This document shows positions 33,851 to 45,189 of a stretch of 64,000 nucleotides of DNA, piece by piece (positions within the stretch are counted from its first letter, which is position 1; every line of letters begins with the position of its first letter). The stretch comes from Plantago ovata. Lineage: Eukaryota > Streptophyta > Magnoliopsida > Lamiales > Plantaginaceae. Where the stretch lies: the NCBI GenBank assembly GCA_028274465.1, contig CM051455.1, forward strand, positions 76,961,327 to 77,025,326, read 5' to 3'. The notes beneath the pieces are model-generated. The model did not search any database. It had not been told where the DNA came from and saw only the letters and a program-made list of their open reading frames with translations. Position numbers and translations under genes: made by a program.

Positions 33851-35886
33851 ATGTTAGCAATCCATGGCTAAATTAATTGTTACCCTTTTAGAGGTTTCTG
33901 ATGTTGAATAAATCAGATGATTAATGCAAGCATACTTGAATAATTAAACAGTAAGCATAAGTAAATTGCATAATCAAAAACCAATAAAAGTCAAAAGTTT
34001 CATTTCTGATAGTTATCTTTCAGATGTTTACATGAAATAGCATAGATAACTTAAACAGAATCAGCATGCAAAAACTTTAACAAAACTATTACAGGGACTT
34101 AAGCTCTTTCAGAGGATTTTCTCAAAATCTCTCTTACACTCTTCTCAGCAAGTGCAGTAAATTCAACAAAGTCCTTTTCGTAGTTTTCCAGAAGCCTACG
34201 GACTTGTAGTTGAAGAATTCTTGCATTTTTGCAGGCAGTATGATGATGCTTTTCAGCATTCATTTCCATGTAATTAATCACCCACAAATGCATGCCCCAA
34301 TTGCTGGCATGGAGAAGCTGTGTATCTGAAATGCTTTTCAGATGAATCTTTCTTAGCCAGAGAAGATCTTCTTCTTGATCCTTAGCAGTGAGATAGAAGT
34401 ACTCATAAGGAACCAATCCAAGTTTCTTCATAGGTTTCTTTGTTACTGGGTCAGAGTAGTAAGCGATGCCAGGTGGTTTGATCAGATTTGGTTCTTGTTT
34501 ATAATTCTTACCAATGGCAGTTCTTCTTACGTGGACCTCAAGATTCAACCATTTCCCAGCAATATGTCTTGGGAGGGATTCTTCCCTTTGATTTCTTTGT
34601 ACCTTGAGTTCAATCCATTTGAACATTTGATTCAATATGGCTGTAGGAAAGAACTCATTCACCAGCAAGTCTTCCAACTTTAAGATCCAGCAACCATGAA
34701 TGTTTCTGATTACATTCTGAGTGGTTTCTTCATTAGTGGTCTTTGTGTATTCAATGTCAGAGCCAATAGCAATGCTGGCCAGCCTCTTTCCTTCCTGTCT
34801 TTGCTTTCTTCTTCTTGTTTTAGCATTGTCTTGATCTCTTGCTGAAGAGTCAGACGAAAAATGCTTTGAGTGGCCAGACGGAGTCAAGGCTGTTATGGTC
34901 TAGCTCTTATATCTTGAGCTATTGTCTGATTTTCATAATCTTCATCATCTTCATTCAGATTTTGATGACTTTCAGTGTGGCAAAAATCTTGAGTTTCAGC
35001 AGCGGTTTTTCTCTTTTTGGGACTTGATGAATTCAACTCAGATTCTGCTTGCCTTTTAGAACTTTGCTCTTTTTCAGCAAGTGGTTCTATGGGCAGTGGC
35101 TCATCAACAACAGAAGTGGCTTGAGGGGCTTGTTTTCTTTTTCTGGTACTTCGTTCTTCCCCCTTAGACATGGATTGCAACATCGGAGTGATGTGCAGAG
35201 AATAGAACTCATTGCAATTTTCAGCAAGAGTGCTTAAACTGTTATACTTCATGATGATTTGTTGCTGATCAGAAGTCATTTTTGACAACTCATTTTTAAT
35301 GCTCACCATGTTCTCTTCATGTCTTTTCTCTGTTGCGGCCTTTTCTTCCATGTAAGTCTGAGCCTTTACGAGAGCGTTCTTTGCAAGCCTGAACGCTTGA
35401 CTTACATCTTCTTCATAGCTTTTGTGATAAAGACTGATGTCTTTCTCAGATATTGTCAAAGTTGTAGTGCGTCTCAGCACTGTAGCCAATATGTTTCCAA
35501 TGTCAAGTGGGCTCTCAGCAAACAATGCCTCATCTTCAGCTTTGCAGGCATCATGGACTTGTTTTAGTGCTAGAATTCTGGGAGTAAACTCCTCAACTCT
35601 TAGGAACGGCACTAAATGTGGTGTCAAGGAATGAACTTTTAATTCGGAAGCAAACTGATCATCTTGTAATAGCAATTCGGCTCTTAATGAATCTCCTTTA
35701 TCAGTGATGTAATCAGGAGGAGGAATCTGAACAACTTTTGGGTCTCGCTTTGATTGTTCATCGTCATGATCTAACAAGTCGTCATCATCCTCAGATTCAT
35801 CAAGTTGAGCAACTTTTGAACCTTTATCAGTAGCTTCACTTCATTTTTGTTGAGTGGTTGCTGATGGCAACGCTTCAGACTCAACA

Positions 35887-36110
35887 ACTGGAGTTTCACC
35901 AGTAGTTAGTTGTTTCAATTGAGTTTGTGGCTCAATAACTGGAGTTTCGCCAGTAGTTAGTTTTAATTGAGTTTGTGGCTCAATTTCTGGAGTTTCGCCA
36001 GTAGTTAGTTTTAATTGAGTACGAGACTTAATTACTGGAGTTTCGCCAGTAGTTAGTTTTAATTGAGTACGAGACTCAATTACTGGAGTTTCGCCAGTAG
36101 TGAGTGGAAG
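35887..36110 (-). repeat. Five 48-bp (16-residue) coding repeats
   Basis: Units start at 35887, 35938, 35986, 36034 and 36082 (spacings 51, 48, 48, 48) and encode LTTGETPVIESRTQLK variants. Spacings are multiples of three, so the frame is kept. Confidence 0.92.
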
Positions 36111-37028
36111 GGATGGAACTTTCTTTGGTCTTGGTCTTGAAGATTCACCAATTTCTAGATCATGCGTATGCCTTGCATGGATCAAGAGACTGTTCTGTAG
36201 AGAGAGTTGGTAATCTTCATCTTGTTCATCCTCATCATCAAGGTTTTCTTCAATAACCTTGGCATCAGAAACTGGACTTTTGCCATTTTTCAAGGCAGCC
36301 CTTTTTCTGGCGTATTCTTCTTCAGTATCAGCACCTTGCACAGGTACTTGATTTTCAGCAGCAACAGGAGGAGGTTGAGATTCTTGCTGAGATTGTTGTT
36401 GTTGTTCAGCTTGCTGATTTTCGGGTTGAGTATTTTCAGCAACTATCAACTTCAATCCACCAGCATCAGGACTTGGACCTTGATTGTCATCATCGTCGTC
36501 TTTCATGTCCTTAGAATCTTTTCCTTCATCATCACTGGGATCAGTGGGAATGTTCTCATCTTCTTCTTCTTCTTCATCATCGGTCAGAATAACTAGCTCA
36601 ACGTGCTTATACAAAGCAACACTTGTCAATTCCTCTTCCTCATTGATTTTGTGGGGATCAGCCACCACAGGTACAAATGAACCTTTGAGCATCACAGCTT
36701 GTTCAGATGGAGAGACACTCTTGAATTTTGCCTTCATATTCTCTCTGATTTGAGCAATCAGATTTGAGCTCATTTGCTGAGAATATGTTATTTCTTCAGG
36801 AAGGATGGAGTGGACAAATGTTTCGAGCTTTAGCAGAGAAGATCTCTTTTTCTCGTTTGAGAGATGAAGGTGAAGATCCGAGAAATCCATTCTACTGTAC
36901 CTTTGCCAGTTGCTGACAGACTTAGCAACTCTTGACAAGGTTGTCCTTTTGAAGTTCAAGTATAGTTCTTCAGAACTTACTTGCTAATCTTCAGTGATGA
37001 GTACCACTTCAGTGGTCTCCTTTTGAGC

Positions 37029-37103
37029 CTGAAAAAGAATTTTATTTAGATCAGGATTGGTTTGGAGAATTGTTTTAGAGTTTGTATCTGAAACATGATT
37101 TAC
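37029..37103 (-). other. Intron-like cassette 3 (in-frame)
   Basis: 75 bases, minus strand, with CAGCAG|GTAAATCATG at the 5' edge and TTCTTTTTCAG at the 3' edge, AT-rich with a CTGAT branch-like motif. The reading frame stays open through it. Confidence 0.5.
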
Positions 37104-37181
37104 CTGCTGAGAGTCAGCAAGCTCATGTTGTACAATTTCCATTCCATGAGGAGCTTGAGTAGCATCCTCCATTTGTTCATC

Positions 37182-37253
37182 CTGAAATAAATTAAAGTTA
37201 GACACAAGTACTAAGCTGTCAAACTTAGTTTTTATACAAAAATTATTAACTAC
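37182..37253 (-). other. Intron-like cassette 2 (in-frame)
   Basis: 72 bases, CAGCAG|GTAGTTAAT to TTTAATTTATTTCAG, with CTAAC about 17 bases before the AG. Open in frame. Confidence 0.55.
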
Positions 37254-37322
37254 CTGCTGAGCAGGGAGTGTTGGTTCTGGTGCAGAGGCTTCAACAACCA
37301 TCTGACTTGTATCTTGAGAAGT

Positions 37323-37397
37323 CTGTAAAGATAGGATAATTTTAGCAAAAGAACAATTTTCAGAATTTGAAGTTTTACTGATGGTTGAATTAACTAC
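37323..37397 (-). other. Intron-like cassette 1 (in-frame)
   Basis: 75 bases, CAGCAG|GTAGTTAATTC to ATCCTATCTTTACAG. Same left edge as cassette 2 but a different interior. Open in frame. Confidence 0.55.
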
Positions 37398-38792
37398 CTG
37401 CTGAGGAAGGACAGGTTGTGGCTCAGTCCTTTCAGCATTAACAGTTTCTTCAGCTTCTTGGACTGTTTCTTCAGCAGACTTCTTGTTTTGCTCTATTTGA
37501 GAAAGCTGTGCGGTTTCAGCAATCTCCCTTGTCTCTGAAATGACAAGTTGAGCAGAAGCATCTTGACCTTTGAGCTCACTGCTTGTCATGAAGAGATCAA
37601 TTGACTTATTGGATGATTCTTCAATCTCCAACTCCACTTGTTTGCTTAAATCTTCCAGTACAAGCTGGACTTTGTCAATTGATGTCTTGGGTGAACTTGG
37701 GCCAGTATTCTCAGCATTATGAGATGCGTCTTTGAATAGTGCTTCTTGAGTTTCAGCAACATCAGGAACTGGAACCATTGCTATTTCAGCAACTGGTCCT
37801 TCAGCAAGCGTTGTTTCAGCAACTTGATGAGTTGCTTGTTCAGCAACCATCTTTTCAGCAGCATCTGCAAGTGCCGCTTTTTGCAGATCAGCATCAATGT
37901 CGCTTACTGGTTCCATGGTTGGATCATCTAAGTTATCTACAATGTAGATATCGGGGACTTGGGCAGGAATTTCGTTTCCACTGCCTTGTGGTCTATTCTC
38001 AGTAGAGTTATCAACATTGAGTTGATTGTTGAAGGCTTCCGCAAACACTTCAACATTGCTGACATAGGCTTCAGTAATCACGTCAACAACATCTACTGGC
38101 AAATGCATTTCAGCATTTGTCTGGGAATTGACTGAGGAGTCTTGGACATCAGGGACTGACTAGTGAGCCAGTGTTTTCTTCCTTTTGTTGCTTGTCCATT
38201 TCCTCTTAGGTACGGGGTTTGCTAATGACGCTGCAGTCTGAGTGTCATCATCAACTTTCCTCTTTTTCTTGTTAGATTTCTCCAGTTTCCCAGAGTCATC
38301 TATAGTTGCTTTTTCAGCAACAGGTGTTGTACACGTACCTTGTTGAGTTTCTACAGCAGTTTCATTTGTGTTACCACCACCAACAGCAGTTACATCTCTA
38401 AGTTGCTGAGTGGTAACATCTGCAGCTGTTGTATACCTTTCTTGCTGGCTTGTGCTGACAACATTTGCAGTTGTTGTCTTCTTAGTTTTCTTTCCAGCAA
38501 TCTTAGGTACATTCTTCCCACATTGCACACAGATTTCTTGATTGGCAATGGGTTTCTTAGTTGAATCCTGAAATGTTCAAGGATGTAGCATATCTTGATT
38601 CCATACATAACTGGAAAGGAAGGTGAGACCTTGTTGTCTTCTACCTTTACTTTAAACTTAGTAACACAATCAACAAGCCTGTTGAAAATGTACTTAGCCC
38701 AGTTAAGTTCCGTTTTATTTTCATGGATATGCATCAGCAATGGCCATCTTCTTAGGCCTACTTGGTCAATTCCTCCAACTTGGGAGTCAACG

Positions 38793-38980
38793 AGCTTATA
38801 GAGTTTACAACAAAAAGGCACAAAAGATCGAAGAATATGTGCATGTTGTATTCTACGAAAAGTCTCAAGGAATGCCTGCTGAAGAAGAAATATCAGATTG
38901 TATGAAAAAGTTAATCATACATGAGCAAAGAACTGAATCTGATGCTAGGCAAATCAAGTCAATCGAACTAAATGATGATT
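38793..38980 (+). repeat. Inverted fragment of family A pol
   Basis: A plus-strand copy of the integrase-RT linker ([20 protein letters not shown] ... IELNDD) that A1 carries on the minus strand at about 41068-41254. It separates the pol end from the extra ORF and replaces the N-terminal codons of the latter. Confidence 0.9.
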
Positions 38981-39103
38981 TTGAATGCCTGTTTCAGCAA
39001 TCATGTAGTGACTTATCATTTCTTAGAAGAAATTAGTGATTGAGTATTTAGACAGGAGTACTTTGGCTTGCTGAATACCTCAGCATTCTGCCAAGTGTAT
39101 CCT
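38981..39103 (-). other. Pol to extra-ORF spacer of A1
   Basis: Short stretch after the pol stop. On the minus strand it holds an ATGATAAGTCACTACATG start-like segment running into the inverted fragment, possibly the original beginning of the extra ORF. Confidence 0.4.
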
Positions 39104-40494
39104 TTATTGAGGTAGTTCAATCAATCCGAGGTTATACCTTAGCATTGCGAACCTATTATCCGGTAGGGGCTTGGTGAAGATGTCAGCAAGCTGATCTTCG
39201 GTGCCTACTTTCACAACCTCAATATCATCTTTTTTCACATGATCTCTAATGAAATGATGTCTAATATCAATGTGCTTGATCCTAGAGTGAAACTTAGGAT
39301 TTTGCGTAATTGCAATAGCACTTGTATTATCACAAAAGATTGGTATTTTATTTGCAGAAATACCATAATCTCTTAATTGTTGCTGAATCCATAGGATTTG
39401 AGCTGTGCAACAACCATCTGCAATGTATTCAGATTCAGTAGATGAATTGGCAACACAGGTTTGCTTCTTGCTGAACCATGATATTAATCTAGTACCCAAA
39501 AACTGACAAGTTCCAGAGGTACTTTTTCTATCAAGAGTTGATCCTCCATGATCAGCATCAGAATAACCAACCAATTCAAGTCCAGAATCTTTAGGATACC
39601 ATAATCCAACATTGACTGTACCTTTAACATATTTCAGTATCTTGATTGCCTTTTTGTAGTGTGATTCTCTTGGATCAGATTGGAATCTTGCAGACACACA
39701 AACAGCATACTGAATGTTAGGTCTACTTGCTGTTAGATACAACAAGGATCCAATGAGCTTCCTATACTTGTGTTCTTCAACACTTTTATCCTCCTTAGTA
39801 TAGCCCAATTTGTACCAACACTCATAGGGATCTTTTCAGGTTTTTCATCCTCTTTGATCCTAAACTTTATGAGCATTTCTTTCGCATACTTTGCTTGATT
39901 TATGAAAATTCCATCTTTGAGTTGCTTGACTTGCAATCCTAGGAAATAATTCAATTTTCCCATCATACTCATTTCAAACTTATTTGTCATGAGTTTGGCA
40001 AAATCATCACAAAGTTTCTTGTCCTTAGATCCAAAAATTATGTCATCCACATAAATTTGACCTAAGAGTATTTTACCATCATGGTTCATGGTAAATAATG
40101 TTTTGTCAACTTCACCTTTCTTGAAACCATTTTCCAGCAAGAACTTAGCCAAGGTATCATACCATGCTCTTGGTGCTTGCTTAAGACCATATACAGCTTT
40201 CTGAAGCTTGTATACCATCTTGATTTCTGAGAGAAGTTCAAAGCCAGGGGGTTGTTCTAGGTAGACTTCTTCAGCAAGTTCACCATTCAAGAATGCACTT
40301 TTAACATCCATTTGGTAAACAATGAAGTCATTGTGAGCAGCAAATGCTAAGAAAAGCCTAATTGCATCCAATCTTGCAACCGGTGCATAAGACTCATCAT
40401 AGTCCAATCCTTCAGTCTGACAGTAACCTTGAGCAACTAAACGTGCTTTATTTCTTGTTACTTCACCAGACTCGCTCAGCTTGTTTCTGTACAC
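39104..40494 (-). pseudogene. Element A1 pol: reverse transcriptase and RNase H
   Basis: RT (39733-40494) with [56 protein letters not shown] and YVDD at 40042-40053. A one-base shift near 39810 joins it to RNase H (39104-39808): GYSDADHGGSTLDRKSTSG, ANSSTESEYIA, IFCDNTSAIAI, RIKHIDIRHHF, LADIFTKPLP, ending GLIELPQ-stop. Apart from the shift both domains keep their catalytic residues. The family-wide IDIRHHFIRD and FTKPLP motifs place it in Copia. Confidence 0.92.
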
Positions 40495-41835
40495 CCACTT
40501 TGTACCAATAGCTTTCTTGTCTTCAGCAAGTGGCGCACAAGTTTCCAGACTTTGTTTCTTTCAAATTGATCCAGTTCTTCTTGCATTGCCTTTATCCATT
40601 CAGAATGCTTTAAAGCTTCTTCTATGGTTTTAGGTTCAATTTCTGAAACAAAGCAAGAGAATAAAGATTCTACTTCTACGACAATTGCTTCTTCAGCAAG
40701 TCCTTGAGTAGCTTTGGATCTAGTCACTTGGTGTTTATTAATATCGCCAATCATATCCGTAGAGGGATGATCTCTAATCCATTTATTACCAGGTTTTCTG
40801 TTTGTTGGATCAGGATATGTTTGCTCATCAGCATGTGACTCTTCAGTATGTACTTGTTTAGTACTACTGGGAATTTGTGTCTCTGTTGAGATTTGTTCAT
40901 CAGCAACAGCTTGTTCAGCATTGCTCGATTGAGGTATTTCATCAGCAGGCACTAGAGATTGCGTAATTTCAGCAACTTCCCGGAGCAACCGCATCTTTTG
41001 CTGGAAATTCCTTGTCGTGAACTATATTTATCTTGTCATGACTTGGGGGAGGAGAGTCATTGTCAGAATCATCATTTAGTTCGATTGACTTGATTTGCCT
41101 AGCATCAGATTCAGTTCTTTGCTCAGGTATGATTAACTCTTTCATACAATCTGATATTTCTTCTTCAGCAGGCATTCCTTGAGACTTTTCGTAGAATACA
41201 ACATGCACATATTCTTCGATCTTTTGTGCCTTTTTGTTGTAAACTCTATAAGCTTTACTATGCAAGGAATATCCAAGAAATATCGCTTCGTCTGCCTTTG
41301 GTTGAAATGTTCTTAGGTATTCTCTACCATTGTTAAGAATGAAACACTTGCAACCAAATACTCTTAGATGAGTGATGTTAGGAGGTGTTCCAACAAACAA
41401 TTCATAAGGAGTTTTGTTGTATTCCTTAGTAATCAAACATCTGTTTTGAGTATAACAAGCGGTATTAATCGCTTCAACCCAAGAAGCCTCACTTATTTCA
41501 GTGTCAGCAAGCATTGTTCTTGCGGCTTCTTTCAGGGTACGATTCTTCCGTTCAGCAACACCATTTTGCTGTGGTGTTCTTACTGAGGATAACTGATGTT
41601 GAATACCTTTTGAGGTACAATATTCAGTTATGTACTGGTTTACAAACTCAGTACCATGGTCTGTCCTTATGACTTTTACCTTGTCATTTTTTATGACTTC
41701 AAGCTTATTCAGCAAGTTAGGTATTTCAGTCTTGGTTTCAGATTTGTGCTTGATGAATACTACCCAAGTGAATCTTGAATAGTCATCTACCACGACTAGA
41801 CCATACTTGTTACCAGCATAGCTTGTTGAAGAAGA
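40476..41835 (-). pseudogene. Element A1 pol: integrase and linker
   Basis: Integrase core after a stop at about 41836 (a Glu codon in the other copies): VVVDDYSRFTWVVFIKHKSE (first Asp region), RTDHGTEFVNQ (second Asp), SVRTPQQNGVAERKN (Glu), KTPYELFVGTPPNITHLRVFG, then the acidic Ser/Thr-rich linker with [13 protein letters not shown], a one-base shift near 40985, the linker end [17 protein letters not shown], and another shift near 40490 into RT. The three catalytic acidic residues are present. Confidence 0.9.
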
Positions 41836-42492
41836 TTAAAACAAGTCCATGTGTAAGAGTTGTAAAGGTTTTGTAGTTGACGGTACTGCCTTGTTCTTGA
41901 AAGAAGATTTGGTTTGCTTTCCTTGCTGACATGCATTGCAAACACCATCCTTCTTAAAAGTAACCTTAGGTAATCCAACTACAAGTGCCTTTTTAGACAG
42001 CTTATTCAGCGTCTTGAAGTTTAGATGACTTGTTCGTTTATGCCATAACCATGCTTTTTCAGCAAGGCAATCGTGATCTAAGACAAGGCATTTTTCAATA
42101 ATTGCTGAGGACCAATCAACGGTGTACAAGCCTCCTGATCTTCTTGCAATCATTATTACCTTTTTAGTCTCGAAATCTATAAGTTTACATTCATCACTTT
42201 TGATTTTGATGAAGTATCCTTTGTCAGCAAACTGACTCATGCTGAAAAGGTTAAACTTGAGATTTTTGACATAAAGAACTCCAGTAATGGTTATGCATCC
42301 TAACTTCACATCACCATAGCCTTTTGTAGAACCGGAGCCTCCACCAGCAAACCTTATTGTTGGACCTTTAGACCACCGTCTATAGTTTACAAGGTTATTC
42401 TTGTTGCCCGTCATGTGCTTTCCACAACCACTGTCAAAGTGCCAGATTGCATCGTTTGTGTCCGTGGCTGAAGTCTGCACAATCAAGAGCAA
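41836..42492 (-). pseudogene. Element A1 pol: protease and GAG-pre-integrase
   Basis: Begins after the conserved gag stop: IVQTSATDTNDAIWHFDSGCGKHMTGNK holds the aspartic protease site DSG. RFAGGGSGSTKGYGDVKLG follows, then WLWHKRTSHLNFKTLNKLSKK and CNACQQGKQTKSSF, the His-Cys zinc domain. Ends at TAA in HMDLF-stop. Relative to gag it is in a different frame (one T fewer than in A3 at the boundary). Confidence 0.9.
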
Positions 42493-42497
42493 ACAAG

Positions 42498-43937
42498 TTA
42501 ATTATCCAATAATGGATGTCCATTAACATGTTCAAGAATGCGTCCAGTGGAAACCCAAGTCTTAAGTTTTTCAACTTTGACTTGTTTTCTACTTGCTGAG
42601 GAACTAGAAGATTTTGAGCTGAAAGACTTTTGACTCGTGCTGGTCAAATCCACTTTCTGATGTGGTGTCTTGCTCGGTTGACCTTTTTGCTGAACATACT
42701 TTTCAGTAAGTTCTTTTCTAGCAAGGTTCCTTCTAGCCCTAGCATTAAGATTCTTTTCAGAATTCTTAGGCTTGATTTTATTCATCTCTTTGAAGTATCT
42801 TTGCTGACTTTGTTTATACTCACGAAAGAGTTGACTTGGCTTGGTTTTGAAACCGAGTCCACTTTTCGGAGAATGCTGAGCTTTAGTTTCAGCAACCTTA
42901 CTTGATTCAGGTTTGTCAGCAAAAGACTTTTGATTACTTTTAGTAATCTTGCCTTTAGTCTTAACAACTTGCTTTTCAGCAACTTGTTTGGCGGGATGCT
43001 TCTCAACATCCTTTTTCTTTCCAGTTTGCTTTTCAGCAACCTGTTTTCTTTTTAAAGTCTTGTTACTTTGAGTAGCAACAGCGGGCTTTATGGTCATAGG
43101 TACTTGATTGCATGTTTCAGCAACCTTAGTTTGACCAAACTGATAGATTTCTGGTGGACTACTATCAGTAGCATGTACAAAGGAGATAGGTGATTTATCT
43201 TTTCTCAAGATTTCTACGTTGTCACCTTCGCACGTTGCTCCTAAACCTTCTTTCTGAGATGGATCTCTCAAATAAGAGTTTAGTTCAGTCAGCGTATTAC
43301 TCGCATCCATATAAGATTTGAAATTGACTTTCATCTTTTTCATCTCTTGGATTTCAGCAAGTAACTTTAGAATTGAGGACTGATATTCTTCCAATTCTAA
43401 TGCCATTTGAGAATTCTTCTCTGCAGCCTCAACAATCAACTTCTTAAGACGCCTTATTTCAGCATCCTTTTCTTCTGTCTCTTCCTTCAGCAAGACGTAC
43501 TTTTCAGTAGTCTGCTTGGTCAGAGTTTCAGCAACTTGTAGTTTCTCTTGCTGTTTGCTGAGAGTTTTCTCAAATCTTTCGATTTCTCCTTGAATCTTGT
43601 CAAGGTCAATCTCGTCTTCACTTTCTGAGTCTGAGTCAGAAGTAGGGTTGTTTACCTGACCAGCCATGAGGCAGAATTCGTAGTTTGACACATCTGGATA
43701 AGCTTCCATAGCTATTCCACAAACTTCTTTGCCGATCTCTACGTCTAGAGTGGCTTCTTCATCGTCGGTGTCTGAACTTTCATCCTCACTGTCTTCGGAG
43801 CTAGTATCAATACATAATGCATCGATTTTTGCTTGAAGCTTCTTCTTTTCTTCACCAATGAAAGCTCTTTTGAACTTCTTCTTCTTTTCAGCAGATTTGC
43901 CTTTCAGCAAAGGGCAATTAGCTTTGAAGTGTCCAGG
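42498..43937 (-). pseudogene. Element A1 gag, C-terminal part
   Basis: Starts at the half of the zinc knuckle left of the solo LTR (GHFKANCP). It then has KKKKFKR, an acidic DTSSEDSEDESSDTDDEE block, a heptad-rich helical segment EIERFEKTLSKQQEKL ... ELEEYQSSILKLLAEIQEMKK, and a lysine-rich tail ending VNGHPLLDN-stop at 42498. About 480 codons, fully open. Gag forms the particle shell; the coiled-coil-like part may drive assembly. The frame is broken from its N-terminus only by the inserted LTR and earlier lesions. Confidence 0.88.
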
Positions 43938-45189
43938 TGATGAACTTGTCAGATTCAATCAAATAATATTTGTAATTAGCCAAAGGCAATCCACAACTAC
44001 AACGAAAACCGTAGTGTAGCAGTAGAATGGCTCGAGTGTCGTTCTCTCAGGACTATAACTAGCTTTATCAAATCTAATTTAGAATATAAAAAACAGCAAA
44101 CAGATAGCAAGGGGCTTTTTCAAACAGATAATGGAGATTGGTGATAGTATGATCCTTCTTACCATAATGGGTCGATAATCATGCATAAATTCCTCGGTCT
44201 TGCATAGAGATCTTTGAATCAATCTAGTGTCCTGTTGCAATTATTAAGCACTACGAAGATAATTGGTCTGACAAGTCAATCACTATTGTCCTAATGTGTT
44301 CCGTGATTATTCAACACTACGAAGATAAACTCCCAAACAGGTCGACAAGTGTCCAATTGTGCATAATAATTAATACAACATACGAGAATTTAGGTTGTGC
44401 CTGATCAACGAAATAAAACAATGACACGGAGTATAATACGCGATATAGCCATTAGCATGATTATCTTCCCTTCGCTAAGAATTCACATACTACCACCAAT
44501 GATAAGTTTAGCTACTCATAATAAGCATGCAATCAACAGAAATCATAGAAGAAAACATGTTGAAAGATAAATAAGAATAAGTAGATTAAACCGTAAGATA
44601 CAAGTTACCGAAGGTTGTCAATTTCCGAAGAATTGCGATCCTACAAGCTCCAATCCGCTATGAAAAAGTATCCCCTAAGCTATGGAACTCCCAGGACAGG
44701 CCCCGGGAAGTTCCTACCTAAAACTACAGAGAGAGGTGAGAAAGTAGGCTTGGAAAAGAATGATTTTCGGAGAAAACATGAGCAACTATATATAGGCCCC
44801 GAAATACTGTGGGGCGGTTCGCCCCACACACGGGGCGGTTCGCCCGAGAATTTCTCGTGGAATTCCGCGTTTTTGGATTTCTTCCCCTTTTCGAACTCGG
44901 TTTCTGACTTCTAGTAGCCTTCTAACCTCCAGATTCGGCCCCTACACTCCAAATCCTATCCGAAAACCTTCAGATACTCCAAATAGGCTTCTGGAACACC
45001 AATTCCTTGTCAACTTCAATATAATTGCCCGGAAATCTTCGAATTTCAACCAAAACCTGTAAAATAAAATCTAAAGGGAAACGTGACACTATTCTAATAA
45101 AATGTACTAAAATATAGCTAAATTAACATAGATGATAGCTAAAATAGGTGAAAAAGACTCGAATGAAAGTGTAAAATACACATTCATCA
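43938..45189 (-). mobile_element. Solo LTR of family G inside A1 gag
   Basis: 1252 bases starting TGATGAAC and ending TTCATCA, flanked by CCAGG on both sides (43933-43937 and 45190-45194). Aligns with the G LTRs, including a reduced palindrome cluster (44808-44847) and an ACTATATATAGG TATA region near 44786-44796. No PBS or PPT is attached, so it is a solo LTR left by recombination. Confidence 0.92.

Larger units (their letters stand above)
34099..38792 (-). pseudogene. Element A1 extra (env-position) ORF
   Basis: A ~1,500-codon gene in pol orientation, in the place where SIRE elements carry the env-like ORF. Reading leftwards: an N-terminal block with GGIDQVGLRRWPLLMHIHEN, ELNWAKYIFNRLVDCV and ICYILEHFRIQLRNPLPI (38540-38800), a CVQCGK motif and basic KKTKKTT/KRKWTSNKRKK stretches, a long Glu/Gln/Ala-rich part with three intron-like cassettes, a domain with SVSNWQRYSRMDFSD, five 16-residue repeats, a helical acidic part, and a C-terminal domain (WILKLEDLLVNEFFPTAI). 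Stops at 38160 (TAG), 36984 (TAG) and 35841 (TGA) are in one frame; shifts lie near 38545 and 34893. No signal peptide or obvious membrane segment is seen. Function unknown; the N-terminus is lost at the inverted fragment. Confidence 0.75.
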
